Below are positions 12,540 to 23,762 of a stretch of DNA of 64,000 bases, piece after piece (within the stretch, counting starts at the first letter, position 1; each line of letters begins with the position of its first letter). The position numbers and the translations under genes are program-made. This DNA is from Nageia nagi (taxonomy: Eukaryota > Pinophyta): assembly GCA_050084985.1 (NCBI GenBank), contig JBITNC010000001.1:208010001-208074000 (forward strand), read 5' to 3'. Below the pieces are notes generated by a model. That model made no database searches. It was given only the letters and a program-made list of their open reading frames with translations, and was not told where the DNA came from.

Positions 12540-13570
12540 AGATAGCTAATATTGTTCCTATCACAAACCCAACTAGGGAAATAAGGGTTTGCACAAATTT
12601 TAATAATGCTTATCCTAAAGATGATTTTCAATTGCCAAATATTGATATGATTATGGATAGTATAGCTCATCATGATACATTTTATCTTATGGATATTTTT
12701 CTGGATACAATCAAATCCTAATCAATCTAGTTGATTAACATAAAATTGCTTTTACTACTCCATGGGGAAATTTTTGTTGGAAGGTTATGCCTTTTGGATT
12801 AAAATATGTAGGTGCTACTTACCAAAGGGCTATGGTTTCAATGTTTCATGACCACACCCATAAATCAATTGAGGTATATGTTGATGACATCTTGGTAAAT
12901 CAAACTAAGGCCAATATCATCTAGAGTTGCTTAAGGAAGTCTTCCAAATTTTGAAAATGGTACAAACTTAGACTTAAACCTCAAAAATGTGCTTTTGGTG
13001 TTACTTTTAGAAAATTACTAGGTTTCATGGTATCTAAAAGAGGAATTGAAGTATATACAAATAAATTAAAGCTATCATTAGCATGCCTCCCCCAAAGAAT
13101 CTAAATCAATTAAGGAGTCTCTAAGGAAATATCAATTAGGTAAGAAGATTCATTTCCCAACTCAAAGATAAGTGTAGACCATTCACACATTTGCTAAAAA
13201 AGGATGTTAAATTTGTATGGGATGATAAATGTCAATAAGCTTTTGAGGATATAAAATAATATTTTTTCAATGCACCTATTCTAGTTCACATAGACTTCTC
13301 CAAGCCTTCTTATTTGTATATTTTAGTTACATTGTATGCATTAGGTTCTCTACCAAAAAGATGAGGGAAATAAAGAAAGACCCATTTGTTACCTTATTAA
13401 GATATTGATAGATTATGAAAGTAGGTACACACCAATGGACAAGCTATGCTATGGTATTGTATTTGCTACTAATAAATTGAGGCATTATCTATTATATTGT
13501 ACTACATTTATTATTATCCTTGTTAATTGATTGAGATATCTTATGGAAAAGCAACATTTATCAAGGAGAG
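12540..13570 (+). pseudogene. G2 reverse transcriptase and first RNase H (broken)
   Basis: RT is recognised from the block corresponding to 'MPFGLK' at about 12790, followed by a 'YVDDILV' catalytic motif at about 12880, both intact locally. Downstream are the connection block 'RRFISQLKDKCRPFTHLLKK' (13140-13200) and an RNase H region with 'LYALGSLPK' (13335 on). The frame is lost to stops roughly every 20 to 40 codons, many of them TAG or TAA where the family has Gln or Trp. The order RT, RNase H, second RNase H, integrase confirms Ty3/gypsy. Confidence 0.8.
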
Positions 13571-13859
13571 TTGCAAAATAGCTAATGTTGTTACAAGAAT
13601 TTGATATCAATATGGTGAAATACAAGTCTATTAAAGGATAGAAAATCATATATTTAATAAATGAATTCTCTCAAAATGGTGAAGCATTCATCTACAAAGA
13701 ATTTCTAGAGAAATATTAGGAAGACTCACATTATCGGTAGTGTAATGATCTACATGAAGGCCATTAGCAATGTGACTTTGATAAAATATTTATACAAAAT
13801 GAGTATGAGTGCCTCATAGACAATGAACCCATCATTTGGACATTATGCTTTTGTGGCTC

Positions 13860-14170
13860 AAAATATTCTTACATAGAAGAGGCACGTATTATTTTGGTGT
13901 CTCCTTCAAATTAGATAATCCCTAAGGCTTACAAACTTGGTTTTAAATGTAAAAATAGTATGGCTGAATATGAGGTATTGGTATTGGGTCTAAAAGATAT
14001 TGTTACTTTGAAAATCAAATATTTAGAAATTTATGGTGATTCTTAGCTTATCATTAACCAAGTATAAGATATCTTTGATATAAAGGATGAAAAATTAAGG
14101 CCCTATAAGGTAGTGGTAAATGATTTATTAGATTTTTTTGATAGATATAACATCAAAAATAATATGCAGA
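13860..14170 (+). pseudogene. G2 second (archaeal-type) RNase H
   Basis: The translation contains 'YKLGFKCKNSMAEYEVLVLG' and 'YLEIYGDS', then 'LIINQV' after a stop. These are the blocks of the extra RNase H of Tat elements. The same blocks occur in H1 (8560-8916) and, weakly, in G6. Stretches 13570-13860 and 14170-14390 are diverged linker sequence. Confidence 0.75.
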
Positions 14171-14389
14171 TGCAATGGCAAGTGTAGGTTCTCTTGCACC
14201 AATTGAAATTGAATATGAAGAGACTATCTTGAAAATTCGTAAGCTTAGCACTCCTTATTATATAGAATATATGCATGAAATCGATACCTATCTTATCAAA
14301 GAAGAGAATGATTTTTAGAATTGGTATTTTGATATATAAAATAATTTGAAGCACTAAACAATTCCTAAAGGCTTTAATCTAAATGAAAG

Positions 14390-15581
14390 GGTGAGATTGA
14401 AAAGAACTATAATAAGGTATGTAATCATTGATAAAGTATTATATATAAGGTTAGTTGATGGTGCTTTACTAAGATGTTTGACATAAGATGAGGTAGCTAC
14501 TACACTAGAATAAGTTCATGATGGTTTATGTGGTGGACATTTTTATGCAAAAGCTTTGTATACACATATTTTGAGAATTGGATATTATTGGCCTACTATG
14601 GAGGAATATTACAAATATCATGTAAAAACTTATTTACAATGTCAAAAACATGTCAATTTAGAAAATCAACCTACTCAAGAGTTGCCCTTTATTGTGTCAC
14701 CATCACCATTTGCTACTTGGGGTATTTATTTGACTGGTATGATTAACCCTCATTCAAAGGAAGGCCACAAGTTTGTCATTACAGCTATTGAGTTCACTAC
14801 CAAGTGGTTAGAGGCTATCCTAATGAAGTTAATCACTCAAGGTAAGATCATTGTATTCCTTACTAAAAAAAATCATCATAAGGTTTGGTATACCTTTATG
14901 ATTGATCATTAATAATGGTTCTAATTTTAAAGTTAAGAACATGAAAGCATTTTGCAAAAAGTTTCATATATGCAAATGTTTTCTTTAGTTTACTATCCTT
15001 AAGGAAATGGTCAAGCTGAATCCACTAATAAGAGCATCAAGAGTATTCTAACCAAAATATAGGATAAATACAAGAGGGATTGGCATGAATAGTTACCTTA
15101 TGCACTTTGGACATATAAAACTAGCATTAGAATAGCCACTAGGGAAACACCATTCTCATTAGTGTATGGATATGAAACCATTATACCATTGGAGCTAGAG
15201 ATCCCAACCTTAATAATCTCATTTTAGGATGATATTTTTGATGAGGATGTAAGAAAAGCAAGGTTACAATAATTAGAATAACTAGATGAAAAGAGAATCA
15301 AAGCTATTAAAAATCAAAAGGTATATCATGCAAAACTCAAGAGAGCATTTGGGAAAAAGATAAAGGCCAAAGAATTGAAAGTAAGAGATTTAGTATTGAA
15401 AGATAATATCAATAAGACAATAATAAATGATGAAGCAAAAGGCAAATTTGGACCCAAGTGGCTAGGTCCATTTGTTGTAGTAGAAGTAATAAGGTCAAGA
15501 GCATATAGATTATCATCCATGGATGACAAAGGAGAACCCAATACCTTAAATGACACCCATCTCAAATGCTTCTATGCATAG
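14390..15581 (+). pseudogene. G2 integrase (broken)
   Basis: The zinc-binding region reads 'VHDGLCGGHFYAKALY' then 'RIGYYWPTM' and 'YLQCQKH', so the first Cys of the HHCC pair is missing. The core runs 'LPFIVSPSPFATWGIYLTG', with Tyr at the first catalytic Asp. A frameshift near 14910 precedes the block corresponding to 'YYP.GNGQAESTNK' (about 15000) that holds the catalytic Glu. The C-terminal part (15375-15581) has 'GKFGPKWLGPFVVVEVI' and ends 'LKCFYA', the usual gypsy integrase tail. Loss of a Cys and an Asp shows it is inactive. Confidence 0.85.
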
Positions 15582-16674
15582 GAGTAGTGGCTCCATGCCT
15601 TGCAGAATGTTAAAAGTCTTGTGTAAGGAACTTGTATCATACTTTACTATTTTTAATTTTTCATTGCATTATTCTATTCCTATGTAGCTAAAAATGTGTA
15701 TTACTATCTACACACCACCAATGGTGTGGAATACAAAATAAAAATACAAGGTAGTATAATGTCTGCATACCATGGACATAAAATACAAGATTATCGATGA
15801 CCAATGACATGGCTAGTGAGAGTTTACTCATTTAAAAGATAAATTAGTGATGTAATAGCAAGCAACATGTCTACATTGCCTCATATCCAATGGATGATAT
15901 AAATTACTATGTATCCACATGGTTTTTTCTTGGAATCATACAAAGGATAATGTCTTTCAGTATAATGTCTTTCAGTCATAGACATAAAATGTATGACTGC
16001 AAATGGATAATGAAATATCTAGTGAAATTTCACTCACTCAAAAGATAAATTGGTGATGCAATCATAATTAGATTAATGAAATTGACTCATCATTAATGGA
16101 TGATGTAACTCATTATGTATCCAAATTATTTTATATAGGGTATATCTAACACCTTTTTACAAGAATCTACATCATGAAAAAATAGAAGAAAGTATAAAGA
16201 AGCCTATGCCACTAGTAGTGTGCTTACTATTCCTACACCATCAATGGTGTGCACATCATAGACATTGTAATACAAAAAAATACCTCTTATGTATCAAGGT
16301 ATGGATATAAGAGCATTAGTTTCCTAAGTATCAAACATGATGGAAAGATCAAATTCATGCTTTAACAATACAAGGGGAAAAATACATCTTCCATTTCAAA
16401 AATTGGATGTGGAACCATAAGACTACCTCCTAGTAGAGTTATTTCTAGAATAAAGACATCACAATAGCTAGAGAGACATAGTTATTTAGATTTTACCTTG
16501 GTTACACCAGTAAAGGACCTTTACTAGGGTATCCAAGCAAAAATGGAGCAGCAAAGGACCCTCACCATTAGCATCATCTTCAAAGGAAAGTAAAGCAAAG
16601 AGTTTAAAGTTTTCAAAACTTTTCTTCTATACTTATTTTGTGGACATGTAGTCTCATTACTTCAATCACACCTC
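15582..16674 (+). repeat. G2 non-coding 3' region with tandem duplications
   Basis: Between the integrase stop and the polypurine tract, two diverged copies of a unit of about 195 bases lie head to tail (about 15752-15945 and 15947-16140), both containing 'acataaaat' early and 'attatgtatcca' or 'actatgtatcca' late. Inside, 'ataatgtctttcag' is doubled at 15947-15960 and 15962-15975. The hairpin-like phrase 'caccaatggtgtg' occurs near 15715 and again, as 'catcaatggtgtg', near 16245. Such tails are common in Tat elements. Confidence 0.6.
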
Positions 16675-16689
16675 CAAAGAGGGGTAAAA
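16675..16689 (+). other. G2 polypurine tract
   Basis: The sequence 'aaagaggggtaaaa' directly precedes the 3' LTR start. It closely resembles the tracts of G5 and G6. Confidence 0.75.
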
Positions 16690-17305
16690 TATAGATGCCT
16701 AGAAATAAATTATTATTTATCAAATAATTCATTTTAAAGGTTCAATGATATTTATTGTAAAAGGGGTTAAAATAATACCTAAGGTAATGTAATCAATGTA
16801 AATGACCATTATACAATGTAAAAGGGATCAAATATCTAAAAAGACTCCTCAAATGATGTAATGTGCAATGATCCCAAGAATCTAAGAAGGTAAATATGTT
16901 GCTATATAAATACATCAAAGGAAACACAAAAGGTATCATGTAAGAGAATCAAAGTTCCTAGAGAGACTCTAATAAATGCAATATCACTCTACCAATAATG
17001 GTTTTTGTAACACCACCTCTACATAGATATACTAAATCCTTCACTATGCTCTTGCATGATTTTATTCTATATATTCCACAAAGTTGATGGTGTAGAATTT
17101 ATGGGTCCTTGATGATGTGCATATGGATGAATTCATGTTTGTGTTTGATGAATGGATTTATTTATGTGACATTTATGCAATTGCAATGAAGGTACATTAT
17201 TTATCATTATTTTTTTGATGTCATATTTTTGATATATGCTTCAATAAAATATTGTAGATAAATAGTACATCAATTATATTACATATGCATTATTTTAGAT
17301 CTACA
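16690..17305 (+). repeat. G2 3' LTR
   Basis: This 616-bp copy of 8917-9534 starts TATAGATGCC and ends AGATCTACA. Right after it, minus-strand H1 pol resumes. Confidence 0.85.
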
Positions 17306-17850
17306 TATACTATCTCCTTGATATCATTAATATTGAAGACACCTTATTAGGTAGTGTGATCTTAATAGAAGTAGTAGCTTTAAAGGGTGCCTATGCTAAC
17401 TTATCTATTATGACCTAACCTTTGATTAACTTTTGGATGATAAACACTAAGTCAAATGCTAAAAGAAACATGATCTATTTGGTAGTATATGTATTGTGGT
17501 ACACCTTGCTCTCATATGTTTTAATGTATTAGCTCTATGAATTATATAAGTGGTACAATTTAACATGTAGTGACTGAGTTTCTTAGCAAAAAATATGATT
17601 GTGAGGTAGAAAATATTAATAAAATAATACCTAATCTCATAATCCACAAGTGTGTGACTAAGGTAGTAGATAGCTTGCTTCTTTCCCTTTTCATTCTTCT
17701 AGGCTAATATAATCCTTAGTGCAAAATTAGTAGTCAAAAGATATAAATGGAAGGGGACATTATCTTTAGGAGAAATAAGAACTAGAGGATTGAGTAGATA
17801 TTGCTTGAGGCAATCAAAATCTCATTGAAAATTCTCATTCCATTCAAACT
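17306..17850 (-). pseudogene. H1 first RNase H
   Basis: At 17647-17459 the translation gives 'AKKLSHYMLNCTTYIIHRAN', the standard gypsy RNase H block near its C-terminus. The sequence then runs toward 17306 and continues in frame into the second RNase H fragment at 8916 if one 5-base target copy is removed. Stops are scattered through it. Confidence 0.75.
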
Positions 17851-18620
17851 ATACCCCCTTATTAAGGATCTCACTAAATGGTCTACTCTTGTCCAACAAT
17901 TGAGCTATGAACCTGCTAATGGCATGTATCTTTCCTTGAAGGATTCTTAAGATTTTGAAATCATGAGATGAAGATATGCTAGTGATAGTAGTCACTTTAT
18001 TAGGGTCAAAATCTATACCTCTTTTATAAATAATGAACCTTAGGATTTTTCCTAATGTGACAACAAAACCACTTTTATTATGATTTAATCTAACAATGTG
18101 TTTGAGCAATCTCTCAAAGACTCTCTCTAGCACTTCCTGATGTTGGTCTCTGGTTCTAAACTTGGACAAAAAATCATCTACATAATCTTCCATAATATCA
18201 TGCATCATATCATCAAAAACATAAGTCATGGCACATTGATAAGTAGTGTCAATATTCTTAAGTCCAAATGGCATAACCTTGTAATAGAAAGTCACCCTTG
18301 GCATAGTGAATGTAGTCTTGTGTTGATATTAAGGGGCAACCCAAATTTTATTATACCTTAAAAAATCATCCATGAGTGACAACATCTCATATCCTATTAT
18401 GTTGTTGACCAAAGCATTGATGTTGGGATGGGAAATCATCTTAATAATAAGCTACATTGAGATCTCTAAAATCTATGCAAACCCTAATATGATTGTCAAG
18501 CTTACTAATGGGAACCATGTTAGACACCCATTAGGGATAATCTATAGAACTAATGAAATTGGACTCTAAGATCTTCTAAATCTCATCCTTGATCTAGAGT
18601 GACTATGATGGATTAACCTT
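17849..18620 (-). pseudogene. H1 reverse transcriptase
   Basis: The frame 18304-17849 is open for 151 codons and contains 'VMPFGLKN', 'TYQCAMTYVFDDMMHD', the catalytic 'DYVDDFLSK' with YVDD intact, and the connection block 'RILQGKIHAISRFIAQLLDK'. Upstream (18570-18305) 'RVCIDFRDLNVAY'-like finger sequence is present but interrupted by stops. It is among the best-kept RT domains in the left stack. The plus-strand frames 18140-18361 and 18372-18569 are shadows. Confidence 0.85.
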
Positions 18621-20075
18621 CCTAATTTTCTACTTGATTGGCTTAGCACCTAAATGAGTGATAATATTATGGACTATGATATTAGGATCCATGCTAGGCA
18701 TATCCTAATAACCAAAGGAAAAAATATTGGCATACATTTTATGTATTTTTATGGCTTTAGCCCTTTTTCCTTCATCTATAATACCCCCAAGTAGACTATA
18801 TTTGGATCTATGAGATCCTCACTAATATTTATTTCAACTAAATTCCCTAAGTTCATGTGGGATCCATTCTATAACTACTTAAATATGGGAAGGTATGCAT
18901 AATCATATTTTTCAAAACTTTTGATGAAAGAAGTTATAATTGATTATTAAAATTCATTAAGGAAATAAAGGGAAAGAGATGCATCACTAGAAATAAGAGA
19001 TAGACTTGAAAAATGAGAAGAGAAATACATGGAAAAAGGATTGATAGAATTTTGCAAGCTACAATCCAAGAGAGGGAAGAAATTAATTGAACCATCAAGA
19101 AAAACCATCAAAACATCAAAGGTGAGGTCATATGAAATCTTATAGAAGAAATTATTCAATATGGAACACTTCAAAGCATGAGTACTAGATGGAAAAAAAT
19201 ACAAGTTTATGTCACCATATCATAATGTGACACATCCACTTTTAGAAGATTAATATGGGAATACCCTAGACCTTGTTTATCTTAGTTAGATTGAATTAAA
19301 TATAAAAATCATGAACTTTCCATTAATTGAATTTTCATAGACCATATCCTTGCCACTTCCATTTAGTAGAGTCTATGCACTAGACAAAGACATAATAGAT
19401 ATTCTATTTTAACAAAAAAATTCTACTTAAGTTGATGTTTGAGGGGAATGTCTTAGGGTAAGTCTATGCCCACATAAATAAAGAAATATTGCATAATACA
19501 TGACCCTAGTGGGATGATAGATCCTAGAGAAAGTGAGGATTCCTAAGGTTTCCTCAAGTCTCTTACATAGGGAATATTAAAAAGAATATGATTTATAAGA
19601 TACTCCCCCATTCCAATACATCCATAGTTAATGAACTTAGATGGTGGTGAAGAAACAAGGTTGAGAAGTTGTTTGTCAAGAAGAGTAGGACTAATCAAAG
19701 AGGAAGTGGAATTATTCTCCTATGGTGAATTATATATAATTCATGATGAAGAAAAATGGAATTGATCAGGTGGAGGTACTTGATGATAGGATGGATGATC
19801 ATTTCCATGTATAGGCATAGATGAGGGATGATGAATAGAAGAAACATGTGCATAATCCTTAAGGCATTTACCATCATGGCATATAAAGTGATCAACACTA
19901 GATGGAGATGAAGAATATGGATATGAAGAAGGAATTGATTGAACTAATGAAAGAGTCTATGATGGAAGTTCTTGTGAATATGGATACATAGTATTAAGAT
20001 GATCATTCATAAGAATAGTGATAGGAAGAAGATGCCCACATGGCACCTGAAAGGAATCAAGAGAAAAGTAAGGTT
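18621..20075 (-). pseudogene. H1 protease-RT linker
   Basis: This is about 1.4 kb of minus-strand sequence between protease and RT. Open stretches occur at 19204-18947 and 19898-19695, but they show no motif I recognise. Position and orientation suggest the variable linker typical of Tat pol. It may also hold part of a C-terminal protease extension. Confidence 0.4.
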
Positions 20076-20440
20076 CTAGTGACTAAAGGGGTTTAGATTG
20101 GCTATAATGTAATGGACCATTCCATTATTTAGGCATTTTAAATATCTATGTAGAGTAGATGGAATGGACTCCATTTCCTCTTTCCATGACCATCCCAAGA
20201 GAAAATTATATTGCATATCACCTTTGACCATATGATAAATAGTTGCTATTTCTCTTATGCCTACCTTAACTGGAAGAATTACTGTTCCCATGGTTGTAGC
20301 CAAAGTGTTATTAAAGGCTCAAATAGTAAGCATAGGAGCATTTAGAAACATGATAGGATCCTTAAGTCTCTCAAGTGATAGTAAAGATATAATATTGAAT
20401 ATGGACCCATTATCTACTAATAGTCTCTTTGATAGATGAG
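20076..20440 (-). pseudogene. H1 aspartic protease
   Basis: The active site reads 'LLVDNGSIFNI' (about 20425-20395). The C-terminal block reads 'GDMQYNFLLGWSWKEEMESI' and 'PSTLHRYLK' (20303-20076), parallel to the proteases of G2 and G5. A frame break lies between the two blocks. Confidence 0.85.
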
Positions 20441-20449
20441 AATAACATA

Positions 20450-23400
20450 AGCTATGATGTACAATGAAAGATGCTTTAATTTATCCAATGGAGGATATTG
20501 AATCTTGTCTTGGAAAAAAAATCCTAGGTCGAGTAGCACTCTGAATGATCCTTATAAAATCTCCAAAAGAATTAGGTTTATTCTTATCTAACTTAATTTA
20601 TTTTTAGATATTGTTCAAAGCATTACTATATTTGGGAGATTACTACAATAAATCCCATTGGTGTAGCTTTGTCTAAGTAGTTCTAAGTTGCTACTCTAAC
20701 TAAGTCTATATAGTCATTAGTGCTCTAGGAGCCTAAGTCTATATCTACACTTTATTATAAGATAAAGATTGTTGAATTATCACTTCCCTAGGGGGAGGAG
20801 GAGGTTCTTAATTATGACCTCTACTCATTCTAGTTTCCACAACAATCATTTTGTTTTCATGGACTTATACAATTTGATATGATGGAGGTCATTCCATGAT
20901 AATTGTCAACTCATAGTCATGGGTTATATCAATGCTTCCCACAAAGGGAAAATCTAACTCTATATAGTTGAAACCCATTAACTAATTATTATACCAAGGG
21001 TTATTGTCATGATTAACTTACTATTTTACCTATGAATAAATATGGTTGATATTATTGTTATGTTTAGAAAATGAATCTTGAAAGGAAACTAGATTTCTAT
21101 TAGGTTGGGCTACAAGATTTTTTATTGATAATTTCCCATTATAAATCGATCCCTTAATAACATTTGTCAATTGACTATATTTATTAGTATCATGTCCTTT
21201 ATTTCAATGGTAAATATAATACTCATTATATTTATACCAAGTGGATTTATCCCAATTAAGATCCTTAGGTTTAATTTTGAGAAAATTGACAAACTATGCC
21301 TCTAAAAGTTTCTTCATAACATCCTCTACATGCTCAACCAAAGGAGTCCAAGGTTTATATGGCCCTTTATATTGAGATTTCCTAGGCCTATAAGGATCTT
21401 ATTGATTATTTTTTTTGTTATTCTACTTAGGTCATTCTTATTCCTATGGTTGTAAATGTGGTTTGACCTTGGGTAGGCATGGACAAGCCAACTCAACCAT
21501 AGGTTATGTTTGAGGGACATCATGAGATACTTGATTACTTTATGGTTTCTAATGTGAAGTACTAGGATTATTTCCATTATTACAATACTTTAGATTATTA
21601 TTTTCTTTCTTTCTAAGTTTGATGTTGTTGAATCCTAAGTATAGAAGAGATATCTTTATTGCATATTCTAAAAAAAACTTGATCAACTCCTCCTAAGGTA
21701 GAGTGTATGGCATATCAATGATGATAGCCCTCCATCTACATATATAATTTGAAATCAACTTGTTATCAAACTATGATAACTTTCTTAATTCCATGACAAA
21801 TGATCTGTTACATATGTTTATGGTAAAGTGGTAAAGAAAATTGTTAGGTAATTATTCAAAAGAGTAGATTATATTATATGAAAGATTATTGTACCAATAT
21901 AAAGCTTGACTCCTAAACATCATAGAAAAAGTCTTAAGTATGAGAACATCATCATTGCTAATGATATAGTAGGAGTACTCAAACTATCTAAGATGCTCTC
22001 TAGGATCCTCTTTCCCTTTGAACTTGTCTATCCTTAATATATAAAATTTGTACTTAGGAAAGGTCTTTGTTTACACATTAGGATGTATGGTCTAATTGCA
22101 AATAGAAGTGTATGAAAACTTATCCTTTCTATGATCCTTAACTCAAAGTTCCATATCCTCCAACCTATTCAAAATTTCATTATTTATACTAGGAGGTTAG
22201 GTGCTAACAATAGGCTACAACTTTAGAACCTAATTGATGGGTTGATTATCATATTGCTCATACTGATCATCAGAATAAGGATCTTGATCCTTCCCATATG
22301 ACTAGTCATAATATAATGTATCAAAGGTCACCTTAGATCCAATGTGTGGAGGATGTCAATCTAAAACCCATCTAGTCCAAGATTCCTACAATCCATGGTG
22401 ACTCTAGAATCAAGGTTATCCAAGCAAAGAGGCTTGGGTATGGTGAGAAGATTTATTATACCTAGAATCATGATGGGATATGAGGGAACTAGGACTAGAA
22501 TACATATGAGGATGATCTTTAGGGTGATGAGCATATATTTATCATGAAGGCACTACTACATAAGAGTAAGAAGAATAATATGACTATAGTGGTGTATCAG
22601 TTGGGTGTGAGTGAGACTCATGCCCTACATGGACTCTAGATGGAACCTCAAGCTATTAATGAGAAGAATACATAGTATAGTGGGACACACAAGATGAGAA
22701 GTAATATGATGTGAAGGCTTAGGATCATGTAAAGGAAAAGATAAGGTATAACTCTTAGGTTGATGTGTAATATGTGAATCATCATAATAATATCTAGCCT
22801 AACCATCATGTGGAGGTGGTGGCATCCTATAGAAGGAAAGAACACATGGATCAAGACTAACAAGTGGTAAGGGTTGATGTCTACCTAGAGGACTTTGTAC
22901 AAACCTAAACATGGTTGGTTTAAGGAAAAGAGGGGTTAGATCATGTGAGGCACTTATATGAGGAGGTGTCCTATGGTGCAACAAGGTTCCTCAAAATATG
23001 TTATCTCTAGTGCTTCATTGACTATATATCATGCAACTAGATGTAGTGGATGATAGCAAGTGATGGCATGCATGGGGACATCCTTGATATGTCCATCCTC
23101 TATCTCTTCCTTATGCTTAGGAATAATAGAGTAGGTGACATCAATAATGGGAGGTAACTATGGTGAGGATTCCATACTGGGGGCATCTAATGGACAAAAT
23201 CATGTCTCCTAAAACTTCCTATACATTTTTTGGACCATGGTATCACTCATGAACATCTCATATGGGGACATCTATGACTCTATAAGATGAATAAGAAGTT
23301 TAGTAGAACTAGGTCTAGGATGAGATATGGAGTGCTTTAACTCACACTATGGTACATGAAAAGGGTAATCTATGAAGGATATAATTTATGATGTACTATA

Positions 23401-23727
23401 GGTTGCTCATAAGAAAGATGACACTCTAACTAAGATAAACTAACTCTACAAGGCATCCTAAGATCTCTCCCCTCCTATCGAAGGGTGGAATTAAGAAAAC
23501 AAAATTGCTCTAATATCTAAATAAAAGAGATATGAGGTAATGCATGGGTATACCCACACTAGGGTGAATTATTTATGGTATGTGATTAACTATGAGATAC
23601 ATGTAAATACATAAGAGGATTTGATTATTACAGTCCTTTTCCTCACATGCTCTAGCTTTAAGCTTACTCCTCATCCTACCATATGAACATGCCAAGGATT
23701 TTCATCCTTAGTGGGTGCATGAGACAT
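20450..23727 (-). pseudogene. H1 gag (broken, long)
   Basis: A long gag runs from a likely ATG at 23727 ('MSHAPTKDENPWHVHM'), through a Pro/His-rich N-terminal region (about 23500-22400), to a capsid region (about 22200-21500) and a zinc knuckle near 21235-21180. There 'KGHDTNKYSQLTN' keeps the GHxT core but has Tyr for both visible Cys. Many stops interrupt it. The assignment of the N-terminal half rests on position and composition rather than on a recognised domain. Confidence 0.55.
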
Positions 23728-23762
23728 AATCGTAGGCTAGAATAAATTGATTTGTTAAGCAC

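Larger units (their letters stand above)
8917..17305 (+). mobile_element. G2: Ty3/gypsy Tat-type retrotransposon, both LTRs present
   Basis: This is an 8.4-kb plus-strand element: 5' LTR, gag with a zinc knuckle, protease, RT, RNase H, a second RNase H, integrase, a long non-coding tail with tandem repeats, a polypurine tract and a 3' LTR. Integrase after RT marks Ty3/gypsy and the second RNase H marks the Tat clade. All coding parts carry stops and frameshifts. The flanks are TCTGC on the left and TATAC on the right, a 3-of-5 match that is credible as a decayed target duplication because it keeps the interrupted H1 reading frame. Confidence 0.88.
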
